Positions 8,216 to 17,220 of a DNA stretch of 37,016 nucleotides are shown here, in pieces (the stretch's first letter is position 1; each line of letters starts with the position of its first letter). The position numbers were made by a program, and so were the translations under genes. A model generated the notes under the pieces. It saw nothing but the letters and a program-made list of their open reading frames with translations, did not search any database and was not told where the DNA came from. This DNA comes from Verrucomicrobiales bacterium (GTDB lineage: Bacteria > Verrucomicrobiota > Verrucomicrobiia > Verrucomicrobiales > DEV007). The stretch covers positions 1 through 37,016 of the forward strand of contig JAGPCC010000009.1 in NCBI GenBank assembly GCA_018058245.1, given 5' to 3'.

Positions 8216-9205
8216 CTACGTAAGCACTCCGTTGACAACGTTCGCGAGGGCTTCCCCGCGTACCGCGGCGAGGGCGATCCGGGCGGAGGTGGAGCGCATT
8301 TCGATTTTGGACTCGACACTGCAAAAGGCGGCGTGACAGGTTACGATCAGGTTCGGAGTGGCCGCTTCTTCGGCGGAGCGGAGCGGTTCATTTTCGATCA
8401 CATCGAGTCCGGCTCCGGCGAGGTGCCCGCTTCGAAGAGCTGCGAGGATGGCTTTCTTTTCGATGATGGCCCCCCGAGCGGTATTTACGACAAACGCACC
8501 TGCCCTCAGGAGGGAAAGTTCGCGTGTCGAGATCAAATGATGCGTTTCCTCATTCAACGGGCAATGCAGGGAGAGCACGTCGCTGCGGGTGAGCAACTCA
8601 TCGAGCGAAGTGGTTCGTTCGATTCCGATCGCTTTATCGACTCCATTGGGAAGATAGGGATCGTAGAATAAAATACAAAATCCCAGCGCTTTCGCCCGCA
8701 AGGCGGTGGCGGTCCCGATCCGTCCGAGACCGACGATGCCAAAGGTCAGTTCCCGGAGTCGTCGCAAGCGGGGCTCGACCCGAATCGCCCACCCGAGTTG
8801 GGAGGCTTCCTCGTGGAGCGGGAAAAGCTGTCGGCAAAGCGCGAGGGCCAGAGCGATGGAATGGTCTGCGACTTCTTCGGTTCCATAATCCGGGACATTG
8901 CAAACCGCGATTCCGAGGTCTCGCGCGGCGAGGATGTCAATGGAATCAAATCCGACTCCGTTGCGAACGAGAGCGCGGCATTGGTTTAGTCTCGCCATGC
9001 CGGAAGCTCCGATGGGAGCATTGTGCCACACGATGAGAGCGCTCGCCGAGCAGATCTCGTCGGTAAAATCCGCGTCACTCTCGCAGAGGTAACGTCTCAC
9101 TTCGGCCTCGTCCCCAACGACGGAGCGTTCGATCAAAGATTCCTCATCTCCGAGAGGTGCCTTCGCCCAATCAATGATTCCGATAAGGGGTTTCGCTGGC
9201 GACAT
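8216..9205 (-). CDS. D-isomer-specific 2-hydroxyacid dehydrogenase, CtBP-like
   Basis: This is an NAD-dependent dehydrogenase acting on a 2-hydroxy/2-keto acid; the substrate is not readable. I use the ATG at 9203-9205 (329 residues); a TTG three codons upstream is also in frame. The Rossmann dinucleotide loop G-L-G-R-I-G lies at 159-164, the catalytic arginine in N-T-A-R-G at 244, the glutamate in D-V-I-E-N-E-P at 273, and the catalytic histidine in C-H-A-A-F at 291. The arginine-glutamate-histidine triad is therefore complete. The C-H-A-A-F-C-S-V-E-S ending resembles the C-terminal-binding-protein subgroup rather than SerA. It has its own candidate promoter and lies downstream of a strong terminator, so it is probably expressed independently of the isomerase gene. 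Confidence 0.9.
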   Translation of the reverse strand: MSPAKPLIGIIDWAKAPLGDEESLIERSVVGDEAEVRRYLCESDADFTDEICSASALIVWHNAPIGASGMARLNQCRALVRNGVGFDSIDILAARDLGIAVCNVPDYGTEEVADHSIALALALCRQLFPLHEEASQLGWAIRVEPRLRRLRELTFGIVGLGRIGTATALRAKALGFCILFYDPYLPNGVDKAIGIERTTSLDELLTRSDVLSLHCPLNEETHHLISTRELSLLRAGAFVVNTARGAIIEKKAILAALRSGHLAGAGLDVIENEPLRSAEEAATPNLIVTCHAAFCSVESKIEMRSTSARIALAAVRGEALANVVNGVLT

Positions 9206-9214
9206 AGTGTGCAA

Positions 9215-9242
9215 AATGTATACAATCGGTTCGACAAGTCAA
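9215..9242 (-). promoter_or_regulatory. Candidate promoter with TGTATACA palindrome, very short leader
   Basis: On the minus strand TTGACT (9242-9237) is followed after 16 bases by TACATT (9220-9215). A start of transcription about seven bases on would leave only a few bases before the ATG at 9205. Overlapping the -10 region is the palindrome ATTGTATACAT (9226-9216), similar in form to operators of FCD-type GntR regulators. Promoter and operator assignments are inferences from pattern alone. Confidence 0.45.
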
Positions 9243-9268
9243 CCGTTCGAGGCGTGTTTGCGGAAGCG

Positions 9269-9302
9269 AAAAAAAGGCCGTTCCGGTTTCCCAAAACGGC
9301 CT
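9269..9302 (-). terminator. Strong intrinsic terminator after the sugar isomerase gene
   Basis: AGGCCGTT (9275-9282) and AACGGCCT (9295-9302) form a perfect eight-pair stem with a twelve-base loop. On the minus strand a run of seven T residues (9275-9269) follows. It ends transcription coming from the isomerase gene at 9357-10373. Confidence 0.88.
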
Positions 9303-9356
9303 CAAACCTGTCAGCTGGAACTGTCCAGACTCAATTTTTTCACCCCAGACAACGTC

Positions 9357-10373
9357 TCAGACCGCATCGCGGACGTCTATCATCGTTTTAAGGATCGTGT
9401 TCCAGGTGGATGATGTCTCGAGAACGGCGTTGGGGAACATGCAGCCATCCCAGCAGATGTGCTCAATGCCGCGGGCGGCGTAGTCCTTGAGCCAGAATTG
9501 GGAACATTTCACGATGTCGAGTTTTCCATTCGGATCGTCCGCCTGGCAGTGTTTACCGGTTTTATCGTGGCTTCCGGCTCCGTGGACGGTGCCATCGTTC
9601 TGAGCGACGTGGAAGTCGATCGTCCAAGGGCGCAGCTTGTCGGTCATCTCCTCATAGGCCGCATAAAATTCGTCTTGTCCGTACCCTTCCTTCAGCAGCG
9701 CACAATCCGGGGCGTTGTATCCGAGGAGATACAGATAAGTGTGGGCGAGGTCCGCTTGAAAACCAAGCGTTTCCGGCATTCCGACTTCCTCCAGGAGGTT
9801 CAGCATATCTTTCCAACTGTGCATCCCGGCCCAACAGATTTCGCCTTCGGCAGCAAGCCGCTCGCCGTGGTCGGCGGCGATTTTGGCTGCTTCCCGGAAG
9901 GTTGCCGCGATGCGTTTTGTGTTTCCCTTGGGATCTTCCCGCCACTTTTCCACTCCGAATTCGGCGGAGTCGATCCGGATCACCCCACGCTTGCGGACGC
10001 CGTGGGCATTAAATACGCCGGCAATGCGGCAGCCCACTTTCACCGCTTCGAGAAATTTGGCTTGAGAAGCGTCGTCGCCCATGGCGGTGTCTCCCACGGT
10101 GCCCGGCCAGACCGGAGCAACGAGCGATCCGACATCAAAACCCTTACCGGCAATCATATCCGCGATCTCCCGGAGCTGATCATCCGACGCCGCCGGATCA
10201 GTATGAGGGAGGAAAAGAAAGTAGTCGATCCCGTCAAACTTCTGGCCATCCACTTCCGCAGCAGCGGTGAGATCGAGCATGTGCTCTAAAGAAATCGGCG
10301 GCTCCTGACCTTCGTCGGTGCCTTTCCCGACGAGTCCGGGCCACATGGCATTGTGCAGTTTGAGGGATGACAT
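9357..10373 (-). CDS. Sugar phosphate isomerase/epimerase, TIM-barrel family
   Basis: This belongs to the xylose-isomerase-like TIM-barrel family (AP endonuclease 2 fold), metal-dependent enzymes that interconvert keto- and aldo-sugars or epimers. I choose the ATG at 10371-10373 (338 residues, starting M-S-S-L-K-L); the frame is open 22 codons further, but the protein-like part starts here. Candidate metal ligands are Glu176/Glu178 (A-E-G-E-I-C-W), Asp208 and His211 (D-L-A-H-T-Y), and His255 (I-D-F-H-V-A). No signal peptide is evident, so it is cytoplasmic. A strong terminator follows it. The substrate is unknown; nearby genes suggest a sugar or sugar-acid pathway. Confidence 0.82.
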   Translation of the reverse strand: MSSLKLHNAMWPGLVGKGTDEGQEPPISLEHMLDLTAAAEVDGQKFDGIDYFLFLPHTDPAASDDQLREIADMIAGKGFDVGSLVAPVWPGTVGDTAMGDDASQAKFLEAVKVGCRIAGVFNAHGVRKRGVIRIDSAEFGVEKWREDPKGNTKRIAATFREAAKIAADHGERLAAEGEICWAGMHSWKDMLNLLEEVGMPETLGFQADLAHTYLYLLGYNAPDCALLKEGYGQDEFYAAYEEMTDKLRPWTIDFHVAQNDGTVHGAGSHDKTGKHCQADDPNGKLDIVKCSQFWLKDYAARGIEHICWDGCMFPNAVLETSSTWNTILKTMIDVRDAV

Positions 10374-10484
10374 AACGGATAAAAGATTGGGGTTGGATTG
10401 GTAGTGGCGTAAAGAAACATATTCGCCCATGAAGGGCAAGACCGAAACGTTCTAAGGAGAAACAGGCTGACACGGGGAGCGCGC

Positions 10485-11084
10485 CTATTCTCGATCGATG
10501 CTTGCGGGACGAGAGAGAATTCCTTCGACGGGATCGACTTCGGTGAAAATTCGGTCCATTGGGACGTCGTGCTCTTCAGGAGTAAGATCAGAGCACTGGA
10601 TCGAAAAACAGATCCCAAAAATCGGGACGTTCCCTTGGGTGGCGAGGCACTGAGCCAGATAACGATCGTAGTGGCCTTTTCCCCGGCCGAGTCTCGTTCC
10701 GTTCGATCTGTCAAAACTCACCCCTGGTACGAGGATGAGATCTGCATCGGCAGGACAGTGGAGTCGATCTGGATGGGCGCGTGGTTCGAGAATGCCATGT
10801 GAACCCATGATGCGGTCCGATTCCTCGATCCCGGAGTAAAACGCAAGCCTGTTCTCCTCGTTCACCCGCGGGAAAGCCCAACGTTTTGACGGATGCTCGT
10901 AAACGAGGCGATTCAGGTTCGGTTCTCCGGGAAGAGCGAGATAGGAAAAAATGGTCTGCGCTTTTTGAAATGCCCCGGTAGCGGCGATCCGGTTGCAGAT
11001 CGCATTGGAAAACGATGCCTTCTCGGTCGGAGAGAGGGATCGGATGAGGGCAAAACTGGCTTTGCGGCGCTCTTTTTTCTCCAT
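10485..11084 (-). CDS. ygfA: 5-formyltetrahydrofolate cyclo-ligase
   Basis: The enzyme converts 5-formyl-THF to 5,10-methenyl-THF with ATP, returning a stored folate to the one-carbon pool. The 199-residue length is typical. N-terminal basic residues K-K-E-R-R-K are followed by a hinge region and the family signature G-T-R-L-G-R-G-K-G-H-Y-D-R-Y-L (129-143), which binds nucleotide. The ATG (11082-11084) lies only seven bases after the stop of the upstream M48 gene, and a weak A-G-G-G-G sequence in that gene's end may serve as its ribosome site. I see no 6S RNA beside it, although ygfA is linked to 6S RNA in many proteobacteria. Confidence 0.94.
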   Translation of the reverse strand: MEKKERRKASFALIRSLSPTEKASFSNAICNRIAATGAFQKAQTIFSYLALPGEPNLNRLVYEHPSKRWAFPRVNEENRLAFYSGIEESDRIMGSHGILEPRAHPDRLHCPADADLILVPGVSFDRSNGTRLGRGKGHYDRYLAQCLATQGNVPIFGICFSIQCSDLTPEEHDVPMDRIFTEVDPVEGILSRPASIDRE

Positions 11085-11091
11085 CGCTGGG

Positions 11092-11883
11092 TTACCCCTT
11101 GTATTCTGCGAGTGCTTCGGGAAGATAATGCTCCAGCTCGGAAATACGTTTTTCGTCGACGGGGTGAGTGCTCAGGAAGCTCGGCGTCCCGCTACTCGTC
11201 CCACTTTGTGCCCGCCATTCGGCAAAGCGTTTCCATAGTGCGACCGCTTCGCGAGGATCATACCCTGCCCGAGCCATAAAGATCGCACCCATGCGGTCGG
11301 CCTCGAGTTCCTGCTTGCGGGACCAACTGCGGTTTAGCAGCAGGGCCCCGCCACCGAGAGCAGCGGTGGGGAGGACGCCACCTCCACCACCGTTCCGATT
11401 CAGCATGTAGCCAGCCCCGGCAACGGCGATTCCAGACGCCATCTGTGTGGAGACTCTCTCTCCGGAGTGGCGAGCAACGACGTGGGCGACTTCGTGACCG
11501 ATCACTGCAGCAAGTCCGGCGTCATTCTTAGTGATCTGAAAGATCCCCGTGTGGACTCCTACTTTTCCGCCAGGGAGCGCAAAGGCATTGGGAGTGGGGT
11601 CATCGAAGACAACAAACTCCCATTCTGCATTCGGGACCGGCATGACTTTCGAAAGTCGGCTGCCGACCCGCTGCACCAGAGCGTTGTAGCCGGGATCGGT
11701 CGAGATCTTGAGCGATTGTTTCATTTTCTGAAACTCCGTTAGACCGAGCGACGCTTCTTGCGAGGGATTCATCACATTAAACTGCCGCCGACCCGTCTCC
11801 GGGACGACGGTGGTGCAGGCAACAGCGACGAGAGCCACCGCGAGGGTGGTGACAGCAGCAACGGGAGCGGGAATCGTATACAT
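11092..11883 (-). CDS. M48-family zinc metalloprotease, lipoprotein
   Basis: This 263-residue protein is an M48 peptidase of the periplasmic BepA/LoiP type, which degrades or helps fold envelope proteins. A hydrophobic N terminus ends in a lipobox (A-V-A-C, Cys23), so it is probably a lipoprotein. The zinc site H-E-V-A-H is at 130-134, with the third ligand Glu192 in E-L-E-A-D. The segment P-N-A-F-A-L-P-G-G and the C-terminal S-T-H-P-V-D-E-K-R match the family. A Gly-rich insert (G-G-G-G-G) follows the metal motif near 165. The start is ATG (11881-11883). It is followed almost directly by ygfA, with which it is likely co-transcribed. Confidence 0.93.
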   Translation of the reverse strand: MYTIPAPVAAVTTLAVALVAVACTTVVPETGRRQFNVMNPSQEASLGLTEFQKMKQSLKISTDPGYNALVQRVGSRLSKVMPVPNAEWEFVVFDDPTPNAFALPGGKVGVHTGIFQITKNDAGLAAVIGHEVAHVVARHSGERVSTQMASGIAVAGAGYMLNRNGGGGGVLPTAALGGGALLLNRSWSRKQELEADRMGAIFMARAGYDPREAVALWKRFAEWRAQSGTSSGTPSFLSTHPVDEKRISELEHYLPEALAEYKG

Positions 11884-12038
11884 GAAATGGCGTCAAAAAA
11901 ATCTGATCAACACGCTTTCCTAAAACGTGCCGAAAGGTCTCTGCTTAGATGAAATCTGGCAGAGGATGATTTGTTGAGCGTCAAGTCAGAGTCTGGTGGA
12001 GGTCAGCCCGCCATCTCTCGTTGGGAATCCTAAAAAGC

Positions 12039-12476
12039 CTAAAAGAACAGGTCAGCGAGCGATGAATCGTCCAATTGCCCTGGATCTGCCACTGCCATGA
12101 GTTGCCCGAGGTACTCTACTGCAGCCATCTCCGCGGCCGGGTCAAAGGCGTTGGAATGATCGTCCATACTCACGAGCAAAGCAGGAATGCTTTTTCCCGA
12201 TTCCGTATGATTTGAATTTGTCGATAAAAATAACGTGAGAGCAAGCGCTGCAACGACTCCCGCTGTCCCAGTGGCGAGAAGAAGCCGGGGGTAACGGAGG
12301 AGCCCTGCAAACTGACGAAGTCCATGACGAAGTCCCTCAAAAACTCCCTTGGACTCAGCTTCGCTGCGCCGGAGTTCGCGGAGAACATTGCGAGCAAAAA
12401 ACGGGGAGGGCTCCACGTTTTTGGCTTTTGTTAGCAGTTCCCAGACGGGATCTCCTGTTTCCATATCATTCTTCAT
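12039..12476 (-). CDS. Small single-pass membrane protein downstream of rpoD (anti-sigma-like layout)
   Basis: This 145-residue protein has an N-terminal cytoplasmic part, one membrane helix (about 65-86), and a C-terminal outer part rich in acidic residues ending D-L-F-F. The N-terminal segment D-P-V-W-E-L-L-T-K-A and P-S-P-F-F-A-R-N-V-L-R looks like the short helical domain seen in anti-sigma-like proteins of Verrucomicrobia, but I recognise no named family with certainty. The layout (soluble N terminus, helix, outer domain) fits an anti-sigma factor. However, the gene follows the housekeeping rpoD by 51 bases rather than an ECF sigma gene. The start is ATG (12474-12476). The function is unproven. 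Confidence 0.75.
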   Translation of the reverse strand: MKNDMETGDPVWELLTKAKNVEPSPFFARNVLRELRRSEAESKGVFEGLRHGLRQFAGLLRYPRLLLATGTAGVVAALALTLFLSTNSNHTESGKSIPALLVSMDDHSNAFDPAAEMAAVEYLGQLMAVADPGQLDDSSLADLFF

Positions 12477-12527
12477 GCTGATGGAACCGTTCTCTTTCGA
12501 AAAAGTTTCGTGTGGAATCTAGAAATA

Positions 12528-14354
12528 TCAGCTCAGGTGCGGTGCATCAATAAATCCTTCCAATTGGCGGATTCGAGTGGGGTGGCGCATCTTCCGCAGG
12601 GCTTTTGCTTCGATCTGCCGGATCCGCTCTCGTGTGACGCGAAATTGTTTTCCGACCTCTTCCAGAGTGCGGCTGTAGCCATCAACGAGACCGAAGCGCT
12701 GCTCCAGCACCTCGCGTTCCCGCTGGTTGAGAGTATCGAGAACGTCTTTGATACGATCTTTCAGCATCGACATGGAAGTCATGTCACTGGGATCTTCGGC
12801 TCCCTTATCCTCGATGAAATCGCCGAGACTCGTCTCGTCACTGTCACCTACCGGTGCTTGCAAGGAGATGGGCTGTTGCGCCATTCTTAAGACCGCGCTG
12901 ACGCGCTCGACGGGCAGGTGAATTTCTTCGGCGATCTCTTCGGAGGTAGGTTCGCGACCGAACTCCTGCACGAGCTGCTTTTGCACGCGCATGAGCTTGT
13001 TGATCGTCTCGATCATGTGAACAGGGATCCGGATTGTCCTCGCCTGATCCGCGATGGACCGGGTGATCGCCTGTCGAATCCACCAAGTCGCGTAGGTCGA
13101 AAATTTGTATCCGCGGCGGTATTCGAATTTTTCCACCGCCTTCATTAGCCCCATATTACCTTCCTGGATCAAGTCGAGGAAAGAGAGTCCGCGGTTGGTG
13201 TACTTCTTCGCAATCGAGATGACGAGGCGGAGGTTCGCCTCGACCATTTCGTCTTTTGCTTTGCGCGAATCACTCACATACAACTGGAGAGATTCACCCA
13301 ACTGGTCGAACTCGGACTGCTCCATCCAGACCTCTTTTTCAAAGGCTGTTTTTGCACGGGTCGAATCGGATTTCTCATTCCGGTCCATTGCCTTTGCGGC
13401 TTGCTCTCGCAAGGATTTAGACTTCTCGAAGTATCCTTCGGAAATCTGAACGAGATCGTCGGTAACCTTGTGTTTGAAGTGGAATTTCCCGTAGGTTTTC
13501 GAGAGATCGGTGAGATCTTTCGTCCATCGCTCGGCTGCTTTTGTTCCAGCATCTTCCGAGCTTGGGTTTCGTAACTCCAGATAGGTCACAGAGAGTCTCT
13601 CGTGCAGGTCGCTCACCTGAGAGCACAACTTTGCGAGACTTTTCAGGTATCGGGCGCGGCTCTCGACCTTTTTATCGATGATGAGACGGTCAAATCTCTC
13701 GTCTCCCTCCTCCAGGCGTTTCGCCATCGTGAGATAGGCGTCAGGGATGAAACCAAAACAAGCAAGGATCTTCCGGATCTCTGTATCCGATTTCTCGATC
13801 CGTTTGGAAATTTCAACCTCTTGTTCCCGAGTGAGCAGTGGCACCTGCCCCATCTGCTTCAGATACATCCGGACCGGATCGTCGAGGATGTCGAGCCGAC
13901 CTTCACGGTTTTTTTCCCGAGTTTTGTCCGTTTCCTCTTCGTCTGAAGCGGAAGAGGGATCAATATCGTCGTCGTCTTCGTCGTCTTCGATTACCCCGGT
14001 TTTGATATTGTCGACTTCGGCCGCATCGATGATGCGAAATTTCATTATCTTGAGGCGCTCGATGAGATCCTCAAGTAACTCGATGTCGGTTTCCGTGTCG
14101 GGGAGGGCCTCGTTGATGTCCTCGAAGGTCAAATACTCTTGCTCCTTAGCGAGGCGAATGAGATCCCGGATGATGGGGCGGAACTCGGGTGAGTCGAGGG
14201 GAAGTTTTCCCCCTCCTTCAGGAATGTCATCACTCATGATAGCCGCTTCCGCATCTGCTGCCTTTCGGGAAGAACGAACTTTTTTGGTTGAAAGTTTTCC
14301 CGCAGTGTTGCTATTCTTAACGGCGACTCCGTTTTTGCTGATTTTGTCGGCCAT
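12528..14354 (-). CDS. rpoD: RNA polymerase primary sigma factor RpoD
   Basis: This is the housekeeping sigma-70 factor, 608 residues. Region 1.1 lies at about 55-115, followed by a very acidic linker (D-D-E-D-D-D-D-I-D at about 123-131), region 1.2 at 155-185 ([11 protein letters not shown]), and a long non-conserved segment to about 360. Region 2 spans 370-440 ([16 protein letters not shown] and [10 protein letters not shown]), region 3 about 450-525, and region 4 about 535-600, with the helix-turn-helix [10 protein letters not shown]. The start is ATG (14352-14354). It lies 56 bases after dnaG, as in the macromolecular synthesis operon of many bacteria; rpsU is not adjacent. Two hairpins lie in the dnaG-rpoD junction. 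A small membrane protein gene follows. Confidence 0.97.
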   Translation of the reverse strand: MADKISKNGVAVKNSNTAGKLSTKKVRSSRKAADAEAAIMSDDIPEGGGKLPLDSPEFRPIIRDLIRLAKEQEYLTFEDINEALPDTETDIELLEDLIERLKIMKFRIIDAAEVDNIKTGVIEDDEDDDDIDPSSASDEEETDKTREKNREGRLDILDDPVRMYLKQMGQVPLLTREQEVEISKRIEKSDTEIRKILACFGFIPDAYLTMAKRLEEGDERFDRLIIDKKVESRARYLKSLAKLCSQVSDLHERLSVTYLELRNPSSEDAGTKAAERWTKDLTDLSKTYGKFHFKHKVTDDLVQISEGYFEKSKSLREQAAKAMDRNEKSDSTRAKTAFEKEVWMEQSEFDQLGESLQLYVSDSRKAKDEMVEANLRLVISIAKKYTNRGLSFLDLIQEGNMGLMKAVEKFEYRRGYKFSTYATWWIRQAITRSIADQARTIRIPVHMIETINKLMRVQKQLVQEFGREPTSEEIAEEIHLPVERVSAVLRMAQQPISLQAPVGDSDETSLGDFIEDKGAEDPSDMTSMSMLKDRIKDVLDTLNQREREVLEQRFGLVDGYSRTLEEVGKQFRVTRERIRQIEAKALRKMRHPTRIRQLEGFIDAPHLS

Positions 14355-14391
14355 TTTCCAGTCGAAAGGGGGAGGGGAAGAAATAGATCAA

Positions 14392-14429
14392 TTTCTCGCG
14401 GGAGAAACTGCTAACATTCGTTTAGCAGT
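14392..14429 (-). other. Tandem hairpins at the dnaG-rpoD junction
   Basis: Two perfect inverted repeats abut. ACTGCTAA (14407-14414) with TTAGCAGT (14422-14429) gives an eight-pair stem spanning the dnaG stop codon. TTTCTC (14392-14397) with GAGAAA (14402-14407) gives a six-pair stem with a four-base loop. Neither has a T-run, so they look like mRNA processing or stability elements. In E. coli the dnaG-rpoD junction of the equivalent operon is a known processing site. Confidence 0.6.
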
Positions 14430-16276
14430 CCCCTCAGGTCAAGAAGGACTTTGGCGAGCCGATGTACTTCGCTTTCAAGCAGATTCGGGGCTCCCATCTG
14501 CACTTTTGTGGCTGCGATTTCTCGCTGAATGCTTTGGCGTTTTAGTGCACTGAGACAGTCATTTGCAAGATCGCAGGTGACGGTGGCGCTCTCGTCACTG
14601 AGGAGGCGGTTGACACATTGTTGTTCCACCGGTGGAAGCTGTCCGACAAAGGCGTTCACGCTCGCAGGACTCGCCGGGTCGAAGGATGCTTCCCAGATGC
14701 GGGTCAGTACTTCGGTTTCGGTAAGATTTCGGAAAAATCCAGGGATAGGGTTGGCGGTTACTTGCTTTCGGATTTCCGGATCGGTGAGGAGGCCGCGGCA
14801 CAGAAGACGAATCGAACGATTTGAGATTTCAATGACGCTCGGGACCGGCGGCACTTCGTTCGGGTTTGCCCCATAGTCGCCGGGGCGCTCGCCATTTTCC
14901 GCCTGTCGGCGTGCGATCACCGCATCGCGTTTCAGGGCAACCTTTTCCGCGCGGGACTTTGCTGAGATCGCATCTCGCACCAGCTTACGGATGTCATCTT
15001 CCCCTACGCCGAGACGGATCGTGACCCGGCTGATGAGCGAATCGAGCAACATTTTGTCGTCGATCAGGGCAATGTCTGCAGCGAGTTCTTTGGCAAAATT
15101 GAGACGTTCGCGTAATGAACCCTCGTTCAGTTTCCCGCCGCGGCGGTCGATCTGAAAATCAAAGAATTCCGGGGCATTTTCGATGATGGTCCGCAGGGCT
15201 TCGATGCCTTCTTTTCGGATCAGAGAATCGGGATCCTCGCCCTCGGGGAGCAGCGCGAGGCGGATCAAGATGCCGGAAGGGGCGAGGATGCGAAAGGCTT
15301 TACTCGCGGCATTCAGACCGGCGGTGTCGGAGTCGAAACAGAGGACCACTTCGTCGGTCTGCCGTTTCAGGATCTTTGCATGGCTCGCAGTAAATGCGGT
15401 GCCGAGAGGGGCGACGATGTTTTCGATCCCGGATTCAAACGCCGCGATGAGATCGAGTTGCCCTTCGAAGATGATCGCTCGTTTTTCCCGGAGAATGGCT
15501 CGTTTGGTCCGGTCGAGGCCGAAAAAAGTCTTGCTCTTGTTAAAGATGGCCGTTTCCGGGGAGTTCACGTATTTCCCGCCGCCCTGCTCTTTGGAAAGGA
15601 TCCGTCCGCTGAAGGCAATCGGTTCTCCAAAGTCATTGTTCACTGGGAACATGAGCCGATGGCGAAAAAAACTGTAGGCTCCCTGGGAGTGGTGATTTTC
15701 GTCCCGCCATTTTGCGAGACCACCCTCGACAAGCTGGGGAATCGAAAATCCTTCCGCCCTTGCCCAGTCGACGAATGGTCGCTGTTCCTGGGGGGCATAT
15801 CCGAATTTCCACGCCCGTGATGTCTCCATCGAGAATCCGCGGGATTTTAGATACTCTCGGGCCGGTTGCGCTTCCGGGCTTTTGAAAAGGAGGCGGTGGA
15901 ACCAGTCTGCGGCCGCCTTTTGCAGTCTCAGAATATCACTGCGGCCCTGCTGCCGGGCTTCCTCTTTGGGGTCGTAGGCTGCTTCGCGCACCGTGACCCC
16001 CACCTGTCCCGCGAGCTTCTTTGCTGCCTCCGGGAAAGAGAGGTTGTCATACATCATGATGAACTTGATCGCATCGCCGCCCGCCTGACAGCCGAAGCAA
16101 TGAAAAATCTGCCGTTGCGGATTGATGTTAAAGCTCGGCGATTTCTCGTTGTGGAACGGACAGATCGCGAGAAAATTCGTTCCGGCGCGTTTCACCGGAA
16201 AATACGAGCTGATCACCTCGACGATGTCCGTCGCATCGAGGATTTCCAACACGGTTTCCTGGGGGATGATCGCCAT
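14411..16276 (-). CDS. dnaG: DNA primase
   Basis: DnaG makes RNA primers at the replication fork. The 621-residue protein has the N-terminal zinc-binding domain with ligands Cys39, His42, Cys60 and Cys63 (C-P-F-H and C-F-G-C), then the RNA-polymerase core, then a Toprim domain with E-G-Q-L-D at 271-275 (commonly E-G-Y-M-D) and D-S-D at 315-317. The C-terminal part is the DnaB-helicase interaction region. The start is ATG (16274-16276). It is the first gene of a minus-strand unit with rpoD. A six-pair hairpin lies just upstream. The Y-M to Q-L change in the Toprim motif is a mild variation and leaves the acidic residues intact. Confidence 0.97.
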   Translation of the reverse strand: MAIIPQETVLEILDATDIVEVISSYFPVKRAGTNFLAICPFHNEKSPSFNINPQRQIFHCFGCQAGGDAIKFIMMYDNLSFPEAAKKLAGQVGVTVREAAYDPKEEARQQGRSDILRLQKAAADWFHRLLFKSPEAQPAREYLKSRGFSMETSRAWKFGYAPQEQRPFVDWARAEGFSIPQLVEGGLAKWRDENHHSQGAYSFFRHRLMFPVNNDFGEPIAFSGRILSKEQGGGKYVNSPETAIFNKSKTFFGLDRTKRAILREKRAIIFEGQLDLIAAFESGIENIVAPLGTAFTASHAKILKRQTDEVVLCFDSDTAGLNAASKAFRILAPSGILIRLALLPEGEDPDSLIRKEGIEALRTIIENAPEFFDFQIDRRGGKLNEGSLRERLNFAKELAADIALIDDKMLLDSLISRVTIRLGVGEDDIRKLVRDAISAKSRAEKVALKRDAVIARRQAENGERPGDYGANPNEVPPVPSVIEISNRSIRLLCRGLLTDPEIRKQVTANPIPGFFRNLTETEVLTRIWEASFDPASPASVNAFVGQLPPVEQQCVNRLLSDESATVTCDLANDCLSALKRQSIQREIAATKVQMGAPNLLESEVHRLAKVLLDLRGLLNEC

Positions 16277-16292
16277 ATACTATTCCGCTGCA

Positions 16293-16310
16293 TCGACCTG
16301 ATAGGGTCGA
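16293..16310 (-). other. Hairpin in the dnaG leader
   Basis: TCGACC (16293-16298) and GGTCGA (16305-16310) form a perfect six-pair stem with a six-base loop, 17 bases before the dnaG start codon. It lies in the 145-base divergent region (16277-16421) shared with the SHD1 gene. It could affect primase translation. I see no clear -10/-35 pair in this region. Confidence 0.3.
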
Positions 16311-16421
16311 GCGAGATACCTAACCCTCTTGCGTGCTGGCCGCAACGGGGGACGTAAAATACCGGAGAGAATCAGAGTGTTTTCGGCTTGTCGTTTCGAA
16401 GCGGATTTGTTTTTCTGAGAT

Positions 16422-17180
16422 ATGTCTCGTTTCCTGATCCTTTTTATTTCCTTGTTTCTTTCCGGAAATCTTTTCGCTCGGGAGTTCGTTAGTAGCGACG
16501 GTCGAAAGATCAATGGCGAACTGATTGCTCACGCGGGAGAGAATGTTCTCCTGAAAGTGGGGGCAAAAGAATTTTCGGTGCCCTCCCAGAATTTCTCCGT
16601 CGAGGATCAACAGTTCATCAAAGAGTGGATCGCACAAAACCCCGGGGCCGTGAGGTTCAAATTTGGATTCTATTTTGATCTCAAGAAAGAAAGTGCGATG
16701 TCCACTCAGGGAAAAGCGGCGGGAGGCATGTTCGAGGACAAGCTCAAGACCAATCCCTACACCTATGAAATGATCGTTTTTAACAAGGAGATCACTGACG
16801 CGACAGACATCGAGGTTCACTATGAGATCTACATCGATGATTTTGTGGATATCCGAAAGAACGCCTTTACGAAGATGGCGGTGGGCGGGGAAAAGAGGGC
16901 TCGTCTGGAAACGCTTGCTGGGAAACTGGAGATACCGAAAATCGCAGCGGGAGGTCGGCTCGATTTTTCCCGTCTCTTTAATACGGAGTTCTACATCGAC
17001 AGGGATGGCGGAAAGACCGATGAGGCTGCTCTCGACAAGATTCTAGGTGTCAGAATTCGCGTGATGAAGGATGGCGTAGTGTTGGGCGAAGGACTCAACG
17101 AAGAAAGTAATAACAGGGGACTCAAAGGCATCGAATGGCAGAACGCGGAGCAGACGGAGGGGGCTGTGATCAAAAAGTGA
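16422..17180 (+). CDS. Secreted protein with N-terminal SHD1-like domain
   Basis: A signal peptide (about 1-19, ending L-F-A) precedes an SHD1-like (SLA1 homology domain 1) segment at about 20-70. Its landmarks are R-E-F-V-S-S-D-G-R-K-I-N-G-E, V-L-L-K-V, and F-S-V-E-D-Q-Q-F-I-K-E-W. The remaining 180 residues look beta-rich and match no family I can name. SHD1-like domains are widespread in exported proteins of Planctomycetes and Verrucomicrobia, and their role there is unknown. The 252-residue gene is divergent from dnaG and ends 40 bases before the convergent PL10-like gene. The start is ATG (16422). Confidence 0.78.
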   Translation: MSRFLILFISLFLSGNLFAREFVSSDGRKINGELIAHAGENVLLKVGAKEFSVPSQNFSVEDQQFIKEWIAQNPGAVRFKFGFYFDLKKESAMSTQGKAAGGMFEDKLKTNPYTYEMIVFNKEITDATDIEVHYEIYIDDFVDIRKNAFTKMAVGGEKRARLETLAGKLEIPKIAAGGRLDFSRLFNTEFYIDRDGGKTDEAALDKILGVRIRVMKDGVVLGEGLNEESNNRGLKGIEWQNAEQTEGAVIKK

Positions 17181-17220
17181 AGGGAAGCGCTGGCGTCCTC
17201 GCGACCCACTCCAGATGGCC

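Noticed and set aside
6999-8336. 445-codon plus-strand frame opposite the ThuA fusion gene
   Set aside because: It is the antisense shadow of a gene with clear domains. Its product shows no family features and is typical of antisense frames in GC-rich codons.
9459-10289. 276-codon plus-strand frame opposite the sugar isomerase
   Set aside because: It is antisense to a gene with conserved metal ligands, and the predicted protein has no family pattern.
10485-11084. Search for 6S RNA next to ygfA
   Set aside because: The flanks are an M48 gene seven bases away and a 111-base gap, too short for a 6S RNA and without its long-hairpin shape.
13966-13990. Trinucleotide-like GTC/TTC repeat
   Set aside because: It simply encodes the acidic Asp/Glu linker of RpoD, which is commonly low-complexity.
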